From Labilibaculum manganireducens (GTDB taxonomy: Bacteria; Bacteroidota; Bacteroidia; Bacteroidales; Marinifilaceae), in assembly GCF_002843385.1 (NCBI RefSeq), contig NZ_MVDE01000004.1, positions 1 to 64,000 of the forward strand: a stretch of 64,000 nt of DNA, written 5' to 3'. Of this stretch, positions 1-8,015 are shown piece after piece (within the stretch, counting starts at the first letter, position 1; each line of letters begins with the position of its first letter). Under the pieces are notes generated by a model that had not been told where the DNA came from, did not search any database, and worked only from the letters and a program-made list of their open reading frames with translations. A program made the translations under genes and the position numbers.

Positions 1-43
1 TACACCAGACATTTTGTCTAAAATATTTTTTATATGATATTTG

Positions 44-175
44 CTATTGGATTTTCCTTTGAGAGTCATACTTAATAATTGCTTCGAAAACAAACATTAA
101 GATACTGATTCTTAAGGGATTATCCAAACTTAAACACTGCTTATTCTTCTCATTTTCAACATTATAAGTCAAAAC
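44..175 (-). pseudogene. In-frame continuation downstream of the AbiC-like stop
   Basis: Directly after the TAA at 176-178 the minus-strand frame continues open for 43 codons, including a hydrophobic stretch ISILMFVF, before a TAG at 44-46. This may be the detached C-terminal part of the upstream AbiC-like gene. It has no good start of its own. It could also be chance, as 43 open codons are not rare in AT-rich DNA. Confidence 0.25.
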
Positions 176-727
176 TTAACGAACTATTGTATTTAGTAAC
201 TTTTCAAATTTATATTCGGGTACGATCTTGTATTGCTTACAAATACCAAAAGCGACTTTGTATTGATCGAAGATTATTTTCATTACCCTACGACCTTCAA
301 CAAATTTCTCTTCGTAGACTCTTCCCTTATCGTCGTTATAATAAAACGGATTTCGAATTCGCATTTCGGAAATATTATCTCGATAATATTTAACCAATTC
401 AAAAAACTTGGACTCAACTTGTTGACGACGTGAAGCCCTAATCTGATAAATAAGTGTTGCAGCTAATAATATAGCCCCAATAAAAGCCCCAAAATAAGAC
501 CAAGCTTCAGTTTTCATGTGCCATGTAAATTCTCCGGCTGTAGCTTCAATAAATCTATTAACTAAAAGATAAAGAACGCTTATCGAAATTAAAAAAACGA
601 TACATGGATAGAACCATTCAAAAACCCATTTATAGTTTTTTATTCTATTTCTACATTTCCAACTGTATAAGCCAAGCCAAATTGCAACTAATACGATAGC
701 CAAAATACTTATTACTTTCACATTCAT
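176..727 (-). CDS. Short AbiC-like membrane protein, probably truncated
   Basis: A 183-residue protein with hydrophobic segments near residues 5-20, 38-58 and 78-95, followed by a charged helical part containing FFELVKYYRDNI and EGRRVMKIIFDQY. This arrangement resembles the N-terminal half of putative phage abortive infection proteins (putAbiC type), which are normally clearly longer. After the stop at 176-178 the same frame stays open for 43 more codons, down to a TAG at 44-46, so a premature stop may have split the gene. No partner gene is intact next to it, and a restriction-gene remnant lies just upstream. Family assignment is from remembered motifs; function as defence is unproven. Confidence 0.45.
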   Translation of the reverse strand: MNVKVISILAIVLVAIWLGLYSWKCRNRIKNYKWVFEWFYPCIVFLISISVLYLLVNRFIEATAGEFTWHMKTEAWSYFGAFIGAILLAATLIYQIRASRRQQVESKFFELVKYYRDNISEMRIRNPFYYNDDKGRVYEEKFVEGRRVMKIIFDQYKVAFGICKQYKIVPEYKFEKLLNTIVR

Positions 728-781
728 AATTCCGAATTTATAATTTTAAACCCTTAGCCGGCAATCCCACTTATAAAGGTC

Positions 782-856
782 TCAACGAATTTCACGACTA
801 CTGATACAAATAAGATCGGTGCAAATATCTCTTTCCGAAAGATTATTTTTATTCAT
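782..856 (-). pseudogene. N-terminal relic of a type I restriction HsdR-like gene
   Basis: An ATG at 854-856 opens a 24-codon frame beginning MNKNNLSERDICT before a TGA at 782-784. The stretch LSERDICT is, from memory, the characteristic beginning of HsdR/DEAD-type restriction subunits in Bacteroidota, which usually continue with a K-F/Y-I-T-P motif; here the match stops after residue 13. The piece lies just upstream of the AbiC-like fragment, so this edge looks like the eroded end of a defence island. The short length limits certainty. Confidence 0.4.
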
Positions 857-887
857 AGGTATTTAAATTTGGCTGTAGAAAATATTC

Positions 888-1283
888 TTAAAGGCTAAGT
901 ATCTTAGCTTTCTGTTCATAAAACTCAGCGTCGTTTAAAACTCCTTGTTCTTTCAGTTTAGCTAATCTTTCCAATTTACTTATGATATCATTCGAATCTT
1001 CCTGAAGAGATTGACTTTTCTCCTGAGGCATTGCCTTCATATCATTGGCAATCATTTGCTCATCTATTTGAGCAAGTTCATTGTTTCCTCTGAGAAAAGA
1101 AAAATAGGCTCTCCCAGCGGCTAATGCTATTGGGCGATCTATTCCGTTTAAAGCTTGTCGATATTCTTTTAGTAATCTTTCTTGCAACATTTGTCTGCCT
1201 CGTATGCCTCTATACAAAGCTCTTAAAATAAAAAAGCCTGCAATCGCGGCTAATCCATAGAGTACCATGTTTTTTGAATCCAT
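888..1283 (-). CDS. Membrane-anchored SHOCT-domain protein
   Basis: A 131-residue protein. Residues about 7-25 form one hydrophobic segment (anchor or uncleaved signal). The last 30 residues, with LERLAKLKEQGVLNDAEF, match the SHOCT pattern, a short C-terminal motif found on many unrelated bacterial proteins and thought to mediate oligomerisation. The middle is polar and mostly helical, with no enzyme motif. The start ATG and the 50 bases upstream belong to a 70-bp sequence that occurs again at 4490-4559, where only the first codons of this gene remain. Precise role unknown. Confidence 0.6.
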   Translation of the reverse strand: MDSKNMVLYGLAAIAGFFILRALYRGIRGRQMLQERLLKEYRQALNGIDRPIALAAGRAYFSFLRGNNELAQIDEQMIANDMKAMPQEKSQSLQEDSNDIISKLERLAKLKEQGVLNDAEFYEQKAKILSL

Positions 1284-1339
1284 TTTATTCGCAAATTAGG
1301 GTCGGAAGTTTTTGATTGTTTTCAAAATTAACAAAATAT
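1269..1339. repeat. 70-bp dispersed repeat, copy A (promoter and start of SHOCT gene)
   Basis: This segment covers the first codons of the SHOCT gene and its upstream region. It aligns over its whole length with 4490-4559 with a few substitutions and one gap, in the same orientation. The last 32 bases or so are identical in both copies. It brackets fbp and the RAYT transposase together with copy B. Confidence 0.85.
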
Positions 1340-1505
1340 ACCAAAGGAGATTATGATCATAGAATAAAAAACAAGATCATGGATTTATTTATATGTGTTC
1401 TTCAGAATGTTATTTACTTCTATGTATCCAATTGGAGTTTATCATACCAAAAATATAGAAGACAAGTTCACTCCAGCAAAACATATTTCAAGCTCGAGAA
1501 TTCAA

Positions 1506-1538
1506 AAAAAGGCTGAATCACAATGATTCAGCCTTTTT
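1506..1538. terminator. Bidirectional intrinsic terminator after fbp
   Basis: A perfect 15-bp stem (arms 1506-1520 and 1524-1538) with a three-base loop, flanked by an A-run on one side and a T-run on the other. It lies about 80 bases past the fbp stop and can end transcription from either direction. Confidence 0.9.
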
Positions 1539-1618
1539 GAAATTTTATTTTTAAGTCCTGCTCCAAATAAAATAGATTGCAAGAACTTTCAGGTCTTAGC
1601 GTATCGATATACTTTCAT

Positions 1619-3622
1619 TTAACCTACACTTTTCACTTTTACAACACCCTTTCGGTACGCATCCAGCAATCGGTTCAGATCGAGAATTTGTTGGCGCAGA
1701 TTGGCTCCAATATAGGTGTCGCCCACTCTTATTCGTTTGGTTGCGTGCTCAATCATGCTTCGGGTTGAAACAATATCCACTTCATCGTGAATGGCTTTGT
1801 GTTTCGATTCGAAAGAGGTATGCTCGGCCAAAATTAAACTGTAAGAATCATAAATTAAGGTATATCCGGCAATACCGGTCACCTTTTGATAGGGCTTCGA
1901 CATTCCTCCGTCAATCACAAAGAGTTTCCCCTCCGCTTTCACCGGACTTTCTCCTTTTCCCACTTTTACCGGCACATGCCCGTTAACAATGTGCGATACT
2001 TCGGGATCGAGTCCAAATTCTTTTAAAATCCGACAGCAGGAATCTTTATCATCCCTCAACTTGTAATACATATTGCTTTCTTCGCGCTGAGCTTCTTTAT
2101 CGTTCAGAAAATATCGTTCGAAAGTGGCCATTTTCTTTTTGCCAAAAAGCGGCGAATAAGCCCCGCTCCACAAATACCACATGTAATCACGGTCTTTGTT
2201 CCTTTTTTCGGGATGTTCGCGGTTAAAATAAGCCCGCCGGGAAATTAAATCAAACTGATCGCACAAGGCCTTCCCTTTGTATTTTTCGCCCAGTAAAGTA
2301 AGCTCTTTAAAATTTCCCGTTTCGTCGAGAGGGATACAGCCATGAAACAGCAGATTTGAATTGTAGGAAAGATAAGTACCACCTTTTGAGAATAATGTTT
2401 TAATGTGCCGCTGCAGTTTGTCGCAATACAAAAAGGAAAATTGAAGTTTTTCAGTCAGCATTCTCTCCTCTTCGGTTAGTTGATAAGGATTATTTGGATC
2501 GATAGTTGGAAATGATTTGTCGTTCAGTTCCAGTTCCCGTCCGTCAATTCTCACAGTACCTTTTTCATAATCAATTTTGTCGAGAAGCAAGCGGTCGTCC
2601 ATTTCCATTTCCGGATTTCGCTGAATGATCTCTCCTGCCAGTTTCATTTCAATCACCATAATGGCTTTGTGCATTTTACTGGTCAGTTTAATCTGAGTCG
2701 ATCCGATGTTTTCTACCGGCGTATTCTTAGGAATAAAAGCCTCACACGGATCCCCCTCGTAGGCTTTCATGGCAAAGGTAGCCAATGGCATCAGATTAAT
2801 CCCGTAGGCATCTTCCAGCGTGTCCAGATTGTTGTATCGGGCACTCAAACGAATTACGGCAGCTATACTGGCACGTATTCCTGATGCCGCTGCCATCCAA
2901 ACAATATCATGATTTCCCCACTGAATATCTACCGAATAATGATCCTGTATCACATCCATTACCTTATCGGCATAGGGACCTCTGTCATATATATCACCAA
3001 TAATGTGCAGCCGATCAATCAGCAAGCGTTGTATAAACTTACTAATGGCTACAATAAACTGGTTGGCCCGATCTACATCGATAATGGATTGTATGATGCA
3101 TTCGAAATATTTTTCCTTTTTCGCGTTAGGCTCATTCAGCAATTCATCAATTACATAAGCAAAATCGGGTGGCATGGCTTTTCTCACCTTCGATTGTGTA
3201 TACTTATCGGCCGAAACGCGGGCTACGTCAATCAGTCTGCGAAGCGTAACCGCAAACCATTCGTTCAGATTATCTTGCTCGATTGTGATGAGTTTGAGTT
3301 TATCCTCAGGGTAATAAATGAGTGTTGACAGCTGATTCTTTTCTTTTTCGCTGATTGTGTTCCCGTAAACAATATCAATTTTCTTTCGTACCATGCCCGA
3401 TGCATTTCGCAGCACATGACTAAAGGTCTCGTATTCTCCGTGAATATCTGTAAGGAAATGCTCAGTACCTTTGGGCAGATTCATGATTGATTCAAGATTA
3501 ATGATTTCGGTACAGGCGGCTTGAACTGTGGGAAATTTCTCAGCAAGCAGGTTTAGAAATCTTAATTCGTCTTCGCTGTAATTGTGTTTTAACAATTGAT
3601 CTTCATTGTAGTTGGGAACCAT
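1619..3622 (-). CDS. fbp: Fructose-1,6-bisphosphatase, class III
   Basis: A 667-residue cytoplasmic enzyme that hydrolyses fructose 1,6-bisphosphate to fructose 6-phosphate in gluconeogenesis. The calcineurin-like metal-binding motifs are in order: DIHGEYE at residues 59-65, GDIYDRG at 209-215, WGNHD at 235-239, and NGHVPV near residue 580. Length and motif spacing are those of the class III enzymes of Firmicutes and Bacteroidota, unrelated to class I Fbp. It stands alone, followed by a strong bidirectional terminator; the RAYT transposase upstream is on the same strand but separated by a REP unit. With ppc and glgB at the far end of the window it belongs to central carbon metabolism. Confidence 0.96.
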   Translation of the reverse strand: MVPNYNEDQLLKHNYSEDELRFLNLLAEKFPTVQAACTEIINLESIMNLPKGTEHFLTDIHGEYETFSHVLRNASGMVRKKIDIVYGNTISEKEKNQLSTLIYYPEDKLKLITIEQDNLNEWFAVTLRRLIDVARVSADKYTQSKVRKAMPPDFAYVIDELLNEPNAKKEKYFECIIQSIIDVDRANQFIVAISKFIQRLLIDRLHIIGDIYDRGPYADKVMDVIQDHYSVDIQWGNHDIVWMAAASGIRASIAAVIRLSARYNNLDTLEDAYGINLMPLATFAMKAYEGDPCEAFIPKNTPVENIGSTQIKLTSKMHKAIMVIEMKLAGEIIQRNPEMEMDDRLLLDKIDYEKGTVRIDGRELELNDKSFPTIDPNNPYQLTEEERMLTEKLQFSFLYCDKLQRHIKTLFSKGGTYLSYNSNLLFHGCIPLDETGNFKELTLLGEKYKGKALCDQFDLISRRAYFNREHPEKRNKDRDYMWYLWSGAYSPLFGKKKMATFERYFLNDKEAQREESNMYYKLRDDKDSCCRILKEFGLDPEVSHIVNGHVPVKVGKGESPVKAEGKLFVIDGGMSKPYQKVTGIAGYTLIYDSYSLILAEHTSFESKHKAIHDEVDIVSTRSMIEHATKRIRVGDTYIGANLRQQILDLNRLLDAYRKGVVKVKSVG

Positions 3623-3672
3623 TTATTTTTGTATCAGTTAATTTGACATTTACTTTTACTACCCCGCAAACC

Positions 3673-3692
3673 AGACGCCAAGCATGGCGTCT
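3673..3692. repeat. REP-like palindrome just after the RAYT stop codon
   Basis: The 20-mer agacgccaagcatggcgtct has 8-bp perfect arms around the loop agca. It begins one base past the transposase stop (3693-3695) and is followed by tctacc. An identical unit occurs at 4411-4430. Confidence 0.85.
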
Positions 3693-4310
3693 CTACCATT
3701 CATACATCTCGTCGTTTTTCCAGTTGCCTGGATTATTTTGTATGTATTGTTCTATTCTGTGACAGGAATCAAAATCGCGCACAATATGATCGTGAAACCG
3801 GGTTTGCCATGCGAAATTGGAATTGATTTTTCGGGCATTGATGGTCACGGATGATTTGAATCCGCGAATGATTGATGCCAAATTTTTGGATTGTGATCCA
3901 AACGTAGAGACGCGATGCATCGCGTCTGAATATAGTTTTGTTTCATTTGAAACGCGATGCTTCGCGTCTGAATACAGTTTTGTTTCATTTGAAACGCGAT
4001 GCATCGTGTCTGTACCCGTATTGGAATTATTTTTGCCAATGGTGATTAGGGCATGAAAATGATTTGGCATGATTACAAATTCGCCCAATTCCAAATTCAT
4101 ATCGGGTCTGATTTCGGGTGTTTTCATCCATTCGCTTGCGGCCAATTCCCCAATTTCATTCAAAATCATTTTTCCATTGGTAATTCCGCCAAAATAATGT
4201 TCGCGTTCGTGGGTACAAATGGTCACAAAATAAATGGCATTCGATCCGTAATCCCAATCTTTTAATCGGGCGGATGGTATGCGGTATTTATTTTGAAATT
4301 TTTCTGCCAT
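3693..4310 (-). CDS. rayT: REP-associated tyrosine transposase (RAYT)
   Basis: A 205-residue Y1/HUH nuclease of the IS200-like RAYT branch. These proteins recognise and cut REP palindromes as single strands. The metal-binding HUH motif is His84-Phe-His86 in IMPNHFHAL; the C-terminal helix carries the expected catalytic tyrosine, Tyr189, in EQYIQNNP, after the family motif WQTRFHDHIVRD (168-178). Residues about 101-137 are a 14-residue repeat containing MHRVSNETKLYSDA, encoded by three REP palindromes inserted in frame. Four more REP units lie outside the gene. The fold should tolerate this loop, since it sits between the HUH strand and the following helix, but activity is unknown. Confidence 0.92.
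   Translation of the reverse strand: MAEKFQNKYRIPSARLKDWDYGSNAIYFVTICTHEREHYFGGITNGKMILNEIGELAASEWMKTPEIRPDMNLELGEFVIMPNHFHALITIGKNNSNTGTDTMHRVSNETKLYSDAKHRVSNETKLYSDAMHRVSTFGSQSKNLASIIRGFKSSVTINARKINSNFAWQTRFHDHIVRDFDSCHRIEQYIQNNPGNWKNDEMYEW
3908..4011. repeat. Three in-frame REP palindromes with 42-bp period inside RAYT
   Basis: Palindromes at 3908-3927, 3950-3969 and 3992-4011 are spaced exactly 42 bases apart. Each is a 20-base agacgc/aaacgc...gcgtct unit, separated by almost identical 22-base spacers. Because 42 is divisible by three, the array adds 14-residue repeats to the transposase without breaking its frame. The spacers are copies, so this is not a CRISPR array. Confidence 0.92.
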
Positions 4311-4330
4311 TTTTATTTATTATTCTGTAC

Positions 4331-4350
4331 AGACGCAATGCTTCGCGTCT
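4331..4350. repeat. REP-like palindrome upstream of RAYT (inverted copy)
   Basis: The unit agacgcaatgcttcgcgtct lies 20 bases upstream of the RAYT start. It is the exact reverse complement of the unit at 4455-4474, so the two form an inverted pair like a BIME. Confidence 0.85.
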
Positions 4351-4410
4351 CATATATAATTATCCTTTTCTGATGCCATGAATGGTATCCTTTAATTTCA
4401 TTTACAATTC

Positions 4411-4430
4411 AGACGCCAAGCATGGCGTCT
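4411..4430. repeat. REP-like palindrome
   Basis: Identical in sequence and orientation to the unit at 3673-3692 downstream of the transposase; followed by ttacc, close to the tctacc tail seen at other units. Confidence 0.85.
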
Positions 4431-4454
4431 TTACCCCATTAATTATTGCAATTT

Positions 4455-4474
4455 AGACGCGAAGCATTGCGTCT
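4455..4474. repeat. REP-like palindrome
   Basis: Exact reverse complement of the unit at 4331-4350. It is followed by ctacc and lies 15 bases before the truncated copy B of the 70-bp repeat, so REP activity or insertion may have created the truncation. Confidence 0.85.
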
Positions 4475-4489
4475 CTACCTTACACAAAC

Positions 4490-4559
4490 ATTTTTTGAAT
4501 CCATTGTATTCCAAATTGGAATCTGAAATTTTTGATTGTTTTCAAAATTAACAAAATAT
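4490..4559. repeat. 70-bp dispersed repeat, copy B (orphan gene start)
   Basis: Same orientation as 1269-1339. On the minus strand it keeps the upstream region and the first codons (ATGGATTCAAAAAA) of the SHOCT gene, but the coding sequence then ends in the REP cluster. It therefore looks like a duplicated promoter and gene start whose body is lost. The rest of 4560-4724 shows no gene. Confidence 0.85.
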
Positions 4560-4724
4560 GTAAATATTAACCTTATTAGATTCTATTTTTCAAGTAATTG
4601 CTGTAGTTCAGCAAAAAGTGAAAAAAAACAGGCTAAAAGAAAAGTAAGGGATACAAAGCTTTCATTCATGAGACAAAGGAGATCTCATTTTCAAGCAATT
4701 CTAAACGGGAAGCAAAATGTTAGT

Positions 4725-5768
4725 TTATTCAGACAGTACGCATGATTCACTTTGTACCTCAAGCAAACTCTTTGCAGCCAATACGCGATTCACAAAAACT
4801 TCAACAGAGTCTTCAGACTGTATGCATTGGTCACCGATATACAAGGAGAATGGTTTTTGGGCATCTTTATTCACCTCCACACGGTTGCAGTCATCCGAAT
4901 TTGCTCTTATTACTTTTATTCCTTTTCGGGATAAGGCTCTCCTGAGTAAAACATATTCGAATCCATGACCTTTTACTGCTACCTGTGAGTGCTGGGCATG
5001 CATCACTTTAAACAAACCTGTTTTATTGTCGAACACAATTCCTTTGTGCTGAAACATTTTTTGAAAGGCATTTTTAAGCAGTAAGTCTTCCGGACTACCT
5101 GTGATTAGCGGACCTCCATTTTGCAGCAACCAAAAGCGATCCGATAGCTGCAATGCCAAATCCAGATCGTGGGTAGACATTAAAATGGATTTTCCGGATG
5201 TATTGGCAATATCCCGTAACAACTGCATGATCTCAACTCTGGCGGGCAAATCTAAAAAAGCAGTTGGTTCGTCCAATATAATTAGCGGCGTATCCTGAGC
5301 AAGAGCTTTGGCGATAAAAGCTTTTTGTCTCTCTCCGTCGCTTAAAGAAGTAAGCAAGCTGTCTTTTTTGTGTGCAATTCCGCATTGCTCCATGGCGCGA
5401 GCAACAATAATTTTATCTGCAGCGTTCAATCGTCCCAGCATCCCTGTGTAAGGACTGCGGCCATAACCTACCAACTCCTGCACATTCGCATTCGGAACAA
5501 CAACTCTATCGGTTAACACCACTGCAATCTGTTTCGACAACTCCTTTTCGTTCAATTGATGAACTTCCCGATTATCAATCACAATTAAACCTCCTAAAAC
5601 AGGCTGAAAGCCACAAATACTTCGCATCAAAGTACTTTTTCCTGTTCCGTTTGATCCCAACAGGCAAATTAATTCTCCTGATGGAACAATGGCGGATAAA
5701 TCGCCGGCTACAATTTTGCTGCCGTAACCTATCGAAAGATTTCTAATGTGCAGTAGGTTTTTATTCAT
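4725..5768 (-). CDS. btuD: Cobalamin-type ABC importer ATPase (BtuD/FecE family) with C-terminal extension
   Basis: A 347-residue ATPase powering the permease encoded just upstream. Residues 1-250 are a standard ABC domain: Walker A GSNGTGKST (about 38-46), signature LSDGE, Walker B LIILDEPTAFLD and the switch His in STHDLDLAL. The last 95 residues go beyond the usual 250-260 of this family and form an alpha/beta-looking extension (with GFEYVLLRRALSRKGI) of unknown role. It is the last gene of the riboswitch-controlled operon, nine bases after the permease stop. Haem or siderophore uptake is possible from the family alone; the riboswitch favours corrinoids. Confidence 0.85.
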   Translation of the reverse strand: MNKNLLHIRNLSIGYGSKIVAGDLSAIVPSGELICLLGSNGTGKSTLMRSICGFQPVLGGLIVIDNREVHQLNEKELSKQIAVVLTDRVVVPNANVQELVGYGRSPYTGMLGRLNAADKIIVARAMEQCGIAHKKDSLLTSLSDGERQKAFIAKALAQDTPLIILDEPTAFLDLPARVEIMQLLRDIANTSGKSILMSTHDLDLALQLSDRFWLLQNGGPLITGSPEDLLLKNAFQKMFQHKGIVFDNKTGLFKVMHAQHSQVAVKGHGFEYVLLRRALSRKGIKVIRANSDDCNRVEVNKDAQKPFSLYIGDQCIQSEDSVEVFVNRVLAAKSLLEVQSESCVLSE

Positions 5769-5777
5769 GCTAATGGG

Positions 5778-6827
5778 CTAAAAATTTTCTTTGCGTTTTT
5801 TCCAGATTACTGAGATAACAACCGGTGCGCCAATAAAAGCCGTTACCGAGTTAATGGGCAATTCGCTTTCCATTCCCGGAAGACGGGCCAGCAAATTACA
5901 AAGCAATGCTGTTGCTGCTCCTAAAATGCAGGCATTACAAATTAAATATAAATGATTGCTTGTGCGGGATACCAGTTTTGCCAGATGCGGAACGGCCATG
6001 CCAATGAATATGATGGGACCGCAAAAGGCAGTTACAACAGCGGTTAATGTTCCTGCACATAAAATGATCAGCAAGCGTGCCCGCTTGATCTTTAAACCTA
6101 AATTGCTGGCGTACCGATCGCCCAAAGCCATTAAATTCAGCGATTTGCTTAAAAACAAAGCAAGTAAGGAGGGCACAATGGTAATCATCGCAAACAAATA
6201 AGCCCGGTCAACCGACATGCGCGAAAAACTGCCCAATCCCCATATTACATAGTTGTGTACATCTTCTTCCATGCTGTAGAATTTCAATACACCCACCACC
6301 GAATTGGACAGATATCCAATCATCACTCCGATGATAAGTACACTTAAGGTGCCTCCAATTTTATGCGAGATGAACAGGATCAAAGCTAAAACAGCAAAAG
6401 CACCTCCCAACGAGGCTGTAATTATTGCTAAATCGCCCCAAATACCCAATCGGGAAAAGGAAAATCCCCAAACCTGCCCTGCCACCAAAAGAACAAAGCC
6501 AACCCCCAAACTCGATCCCGAAGAAATTCCCAATACCGAAGGCCCAGCCAAAGGATTTCGAAAAAGTGTTTGCATGAGCAGTCCGGCTACTCCGAGAGCC
6601 ATACCTGCACCTAAGGCAACTATGGTTTGCGGCAGTCGGGTTCGCAGCAGTATATTCTCCCAAATTACATTGGATGATCCTTTTCCTGTTACAATATCAA
6701 CAACTTCGGCAATAGGAATATTGACCGATCCCATTGCCAGATTTAAGGCAATCAAAATCAACAAAAGACCAAGAGATAAAGGAATCAGAACTGATTTTCT
6801 CTGAAAAATAGGTATCATATGAATCAT
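5778..6827 (-). CDS. btuC: Cobalamin-type ABC importer permease (BtuC/FecCD family)
   Basis: A 349-residue inner-membrane protein with about nine to ten hydrophobic segments, typical of the FecCD/BtuC family. Recognisable family motifs are RLPQTIVALGAGMALGVAG near residues 60-80, RNPLAGPSVLGISSG near 88-102, and GRLPG-like ARLPGMESELPI close to the C-terminus. The start overlaps the stop of the binding-protein gene by four bases (ATGA), indicating translational coupling. With the ATPase and the lipoprotein it forms a complete BtuFCD-like importer. Confidence 0.9.
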   Translation of the reverse strand: MIHMIPIFQRKSVLIPLSLGLLLILIALNLAMGSVNIPIAEVVDIVTGKGSSNVIWENILLRTRLPQTIVALGAGMALGVAGLLMQTLFRNPLAGPSVLGISSGSSLGVGFVLLVAGQVWGFSFSRLGIWGDLAIITASLGGAFAVLALILFISHKIGGTLSVLIIGVMIGYLSNSVVGVLKFYSMEEDVHNYVIWGLGSFSRMSVDRAYLFAMITIVPSLLALFLSKSLNLMALGDRYASNLGLKIKRARLLIILCAGTLTAVVTAFCGPIIFIGMAVPHLAKLVSRTSNHLYLICNACILGAATALLCNLLARLPGMESELPINSVTAFIGAPVVISVIWKKRKENF

Positions 6828-7948
6828 TTTAAAACCTCATAAAATTCCGGTTTGTAATTGGGCAGCAAATCGGGATGAAAGAAATGAATGTAATCTGCCA
6901 ATATCACATCCGGTTTCATGGCATTTTGCTCATAGTAGGGTTTCTCTCTGATGTTGCACATGATTACATTTCCCTCTTGATAGGCTTTAAAATCAGCATA
7001 ACGAACGTCTTGCTCAATCAGTGATTTGCGCCCGAAACCTAAGGGTTCGGGAACCAGAATCCGCCAAAAATCGGCATTGGCAGCTTTGGTGTAAACACTT
7101 TCGAACCCCAAAGGATAAGCTCCTTGTTTATCGTCCTCAATAATATATTTGGCTCCGGCATCGCGGAAATAATTGGCGTAAAAACTCTTGCCTCCCGGCA
7201 CATACCAGGTTCCCGACTTCATTTTTCCTGAGAATACTGTTGGTCGTATTTTCACTTTTTCAGTGAGGGTTTTAAGGGAATCATATCGAAAGGCTATTTT
7301 TTGAAACAAAGAATCGGCCTGCTTTTCCTTTCCAACAAAGGGTGCAATCATTTTTACCCATTCGGCTCTCCCCAAGGGTGATTTTTCATCGTAAGCCGCC
7401 ATAGGAACCAACGGAATACCCAAATTTTTCAAGGCATCGTAACCACCCGATTTGTAGGGGGAAACAATAATTAAATCAGGATTTAATCCGGCAATCAATT
7501 CGGTATTAAAGTGCCCCTCTTTTCCAACCCGTTTCACATTTCCATCTTCAATTCGCTTGTTGATGCCTTGATGAAACAAGTGCCGGCTGCTGTTGGTTGC
7601 CACAATGCGGTTAATATCTTGTAATGCAAAAAAGTAAGTCAGTTGAGTGGACGACAAACAGATGATTTTTTTACAGGGAACCTGAATGGTATTCGGACTC
7701 TTATCTCCTGCCAATTTCTCTCTCACCAATTTAAATTCCTGATAAGTTGAGTCATTCGTTTTGCCATTATAAATTCTTAGAACCTGATCCTTAACGGAAT
7801 TAAAAATCTCAAACCCTTTAGCATACTTCAATTCCTTCTTCTGATACTTTCCAGATTCTGATCGAATCTCTTTTGCATTTGGTTTACAACTGCTTAGTGA
7901 AAATAAAAGAAGTAGTATGTTACTAAAAATAAAGGCCTTCCTTTCCAT
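6824..7948 (-). CDS. btuF: Corrinoid/iron ABC importer binding lipoprotein (BtuF-like)
   Basis: The ATG at 7946-7948 is chosen because it begins MERKAFIFSNILLLLFSLSSC, a signal peptide with a lipobox Cys; the frame extends upstream to 8047 but would place 33 polar residues before it. The mature protein, about 350 residues, has the two-lobed periplasmic binding fold of the TroA/BtuF superfamily: KKIICLSSTQLTYF, then AGLNPDLIIVSPYKSGGYDALKNLGIPLV further on. It would hand a substrate to the BtuC-type permease encoded immediately downstream. It sits 67 bases after cbiK in the riboswitch operon. Confidence 0.83.
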   Translation of the reverse strand: MERKAFIFSNILLLLFSLSSCKPNAKEIRSESGKYQKKELKYAKGFEIFNSVKDQVLRIYNGKTNDSTYQEFKLVREKLAGDKSPNTIQVPCKKIICLSSTQLTYFFALQDINRIVATNSSRHLFHQGINKRIEDGNVKRVGKEGHFNTELIAGLNPDLIIVSPYKSGGYDALKNLGIPLVPMAAYDEKSPLGRAEWVKMIAPFVGKEKQADSLFQKIAFRYDSLKTLTEKVKIRPTVFSGKMKSGTWYVPGGKSFYANYFRDAGAKYIIEDDKQGAYPLGFESVYTKAANADFWRILVPEPLGFGRKSLIEQDVRYADFKAYQEGNVIMCNIREKPYYEQNAMKPDVILADYIHFFHPDLLPNYKPEFYEVLK

Positions 7949-8015
7949 AAATTTTGATTTAGTGCTTAGAATGAATGCTGCTGTAATTGCAGATCCTGTT
8001 CTTAATTCCCAAAGT

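Noticed and set aside
1316..1516. Plus-strand frame beginning MFSKLTKY, with a sister at 4536
   Set aside because: Both begin alike only because they start in the 70-bp repeat; after that they share nothing and have no family match.
2909..3328. 139-codon plus-strand frame opposite fbp
   Set aside because: Antisense shadow of a well conserved enzyme with catalytic motifs.
3908..4011. CRISPR-like pattern of 20-base repeats and 22-base gaps
   Set aside because: The gaps are near-identical copies and the repeats are coding REP palindromes; no cas genes nearby.
3817..4056. Open frames on both strands overlapping RAYT with repeat peptides
   Set aside because: They are by-products of the 42-bp REP array, whose length keeps all frames open; RAYT has the conserved HUH and Tyr motifs.
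6304..6804. 166-codon plus-strand frame opposite btuC
   Set aside because: Shadow of a membrane-protein gene; lacks any domain and is Pro/Lys/Ile rich as expected for antisense of hydrophobic codons.
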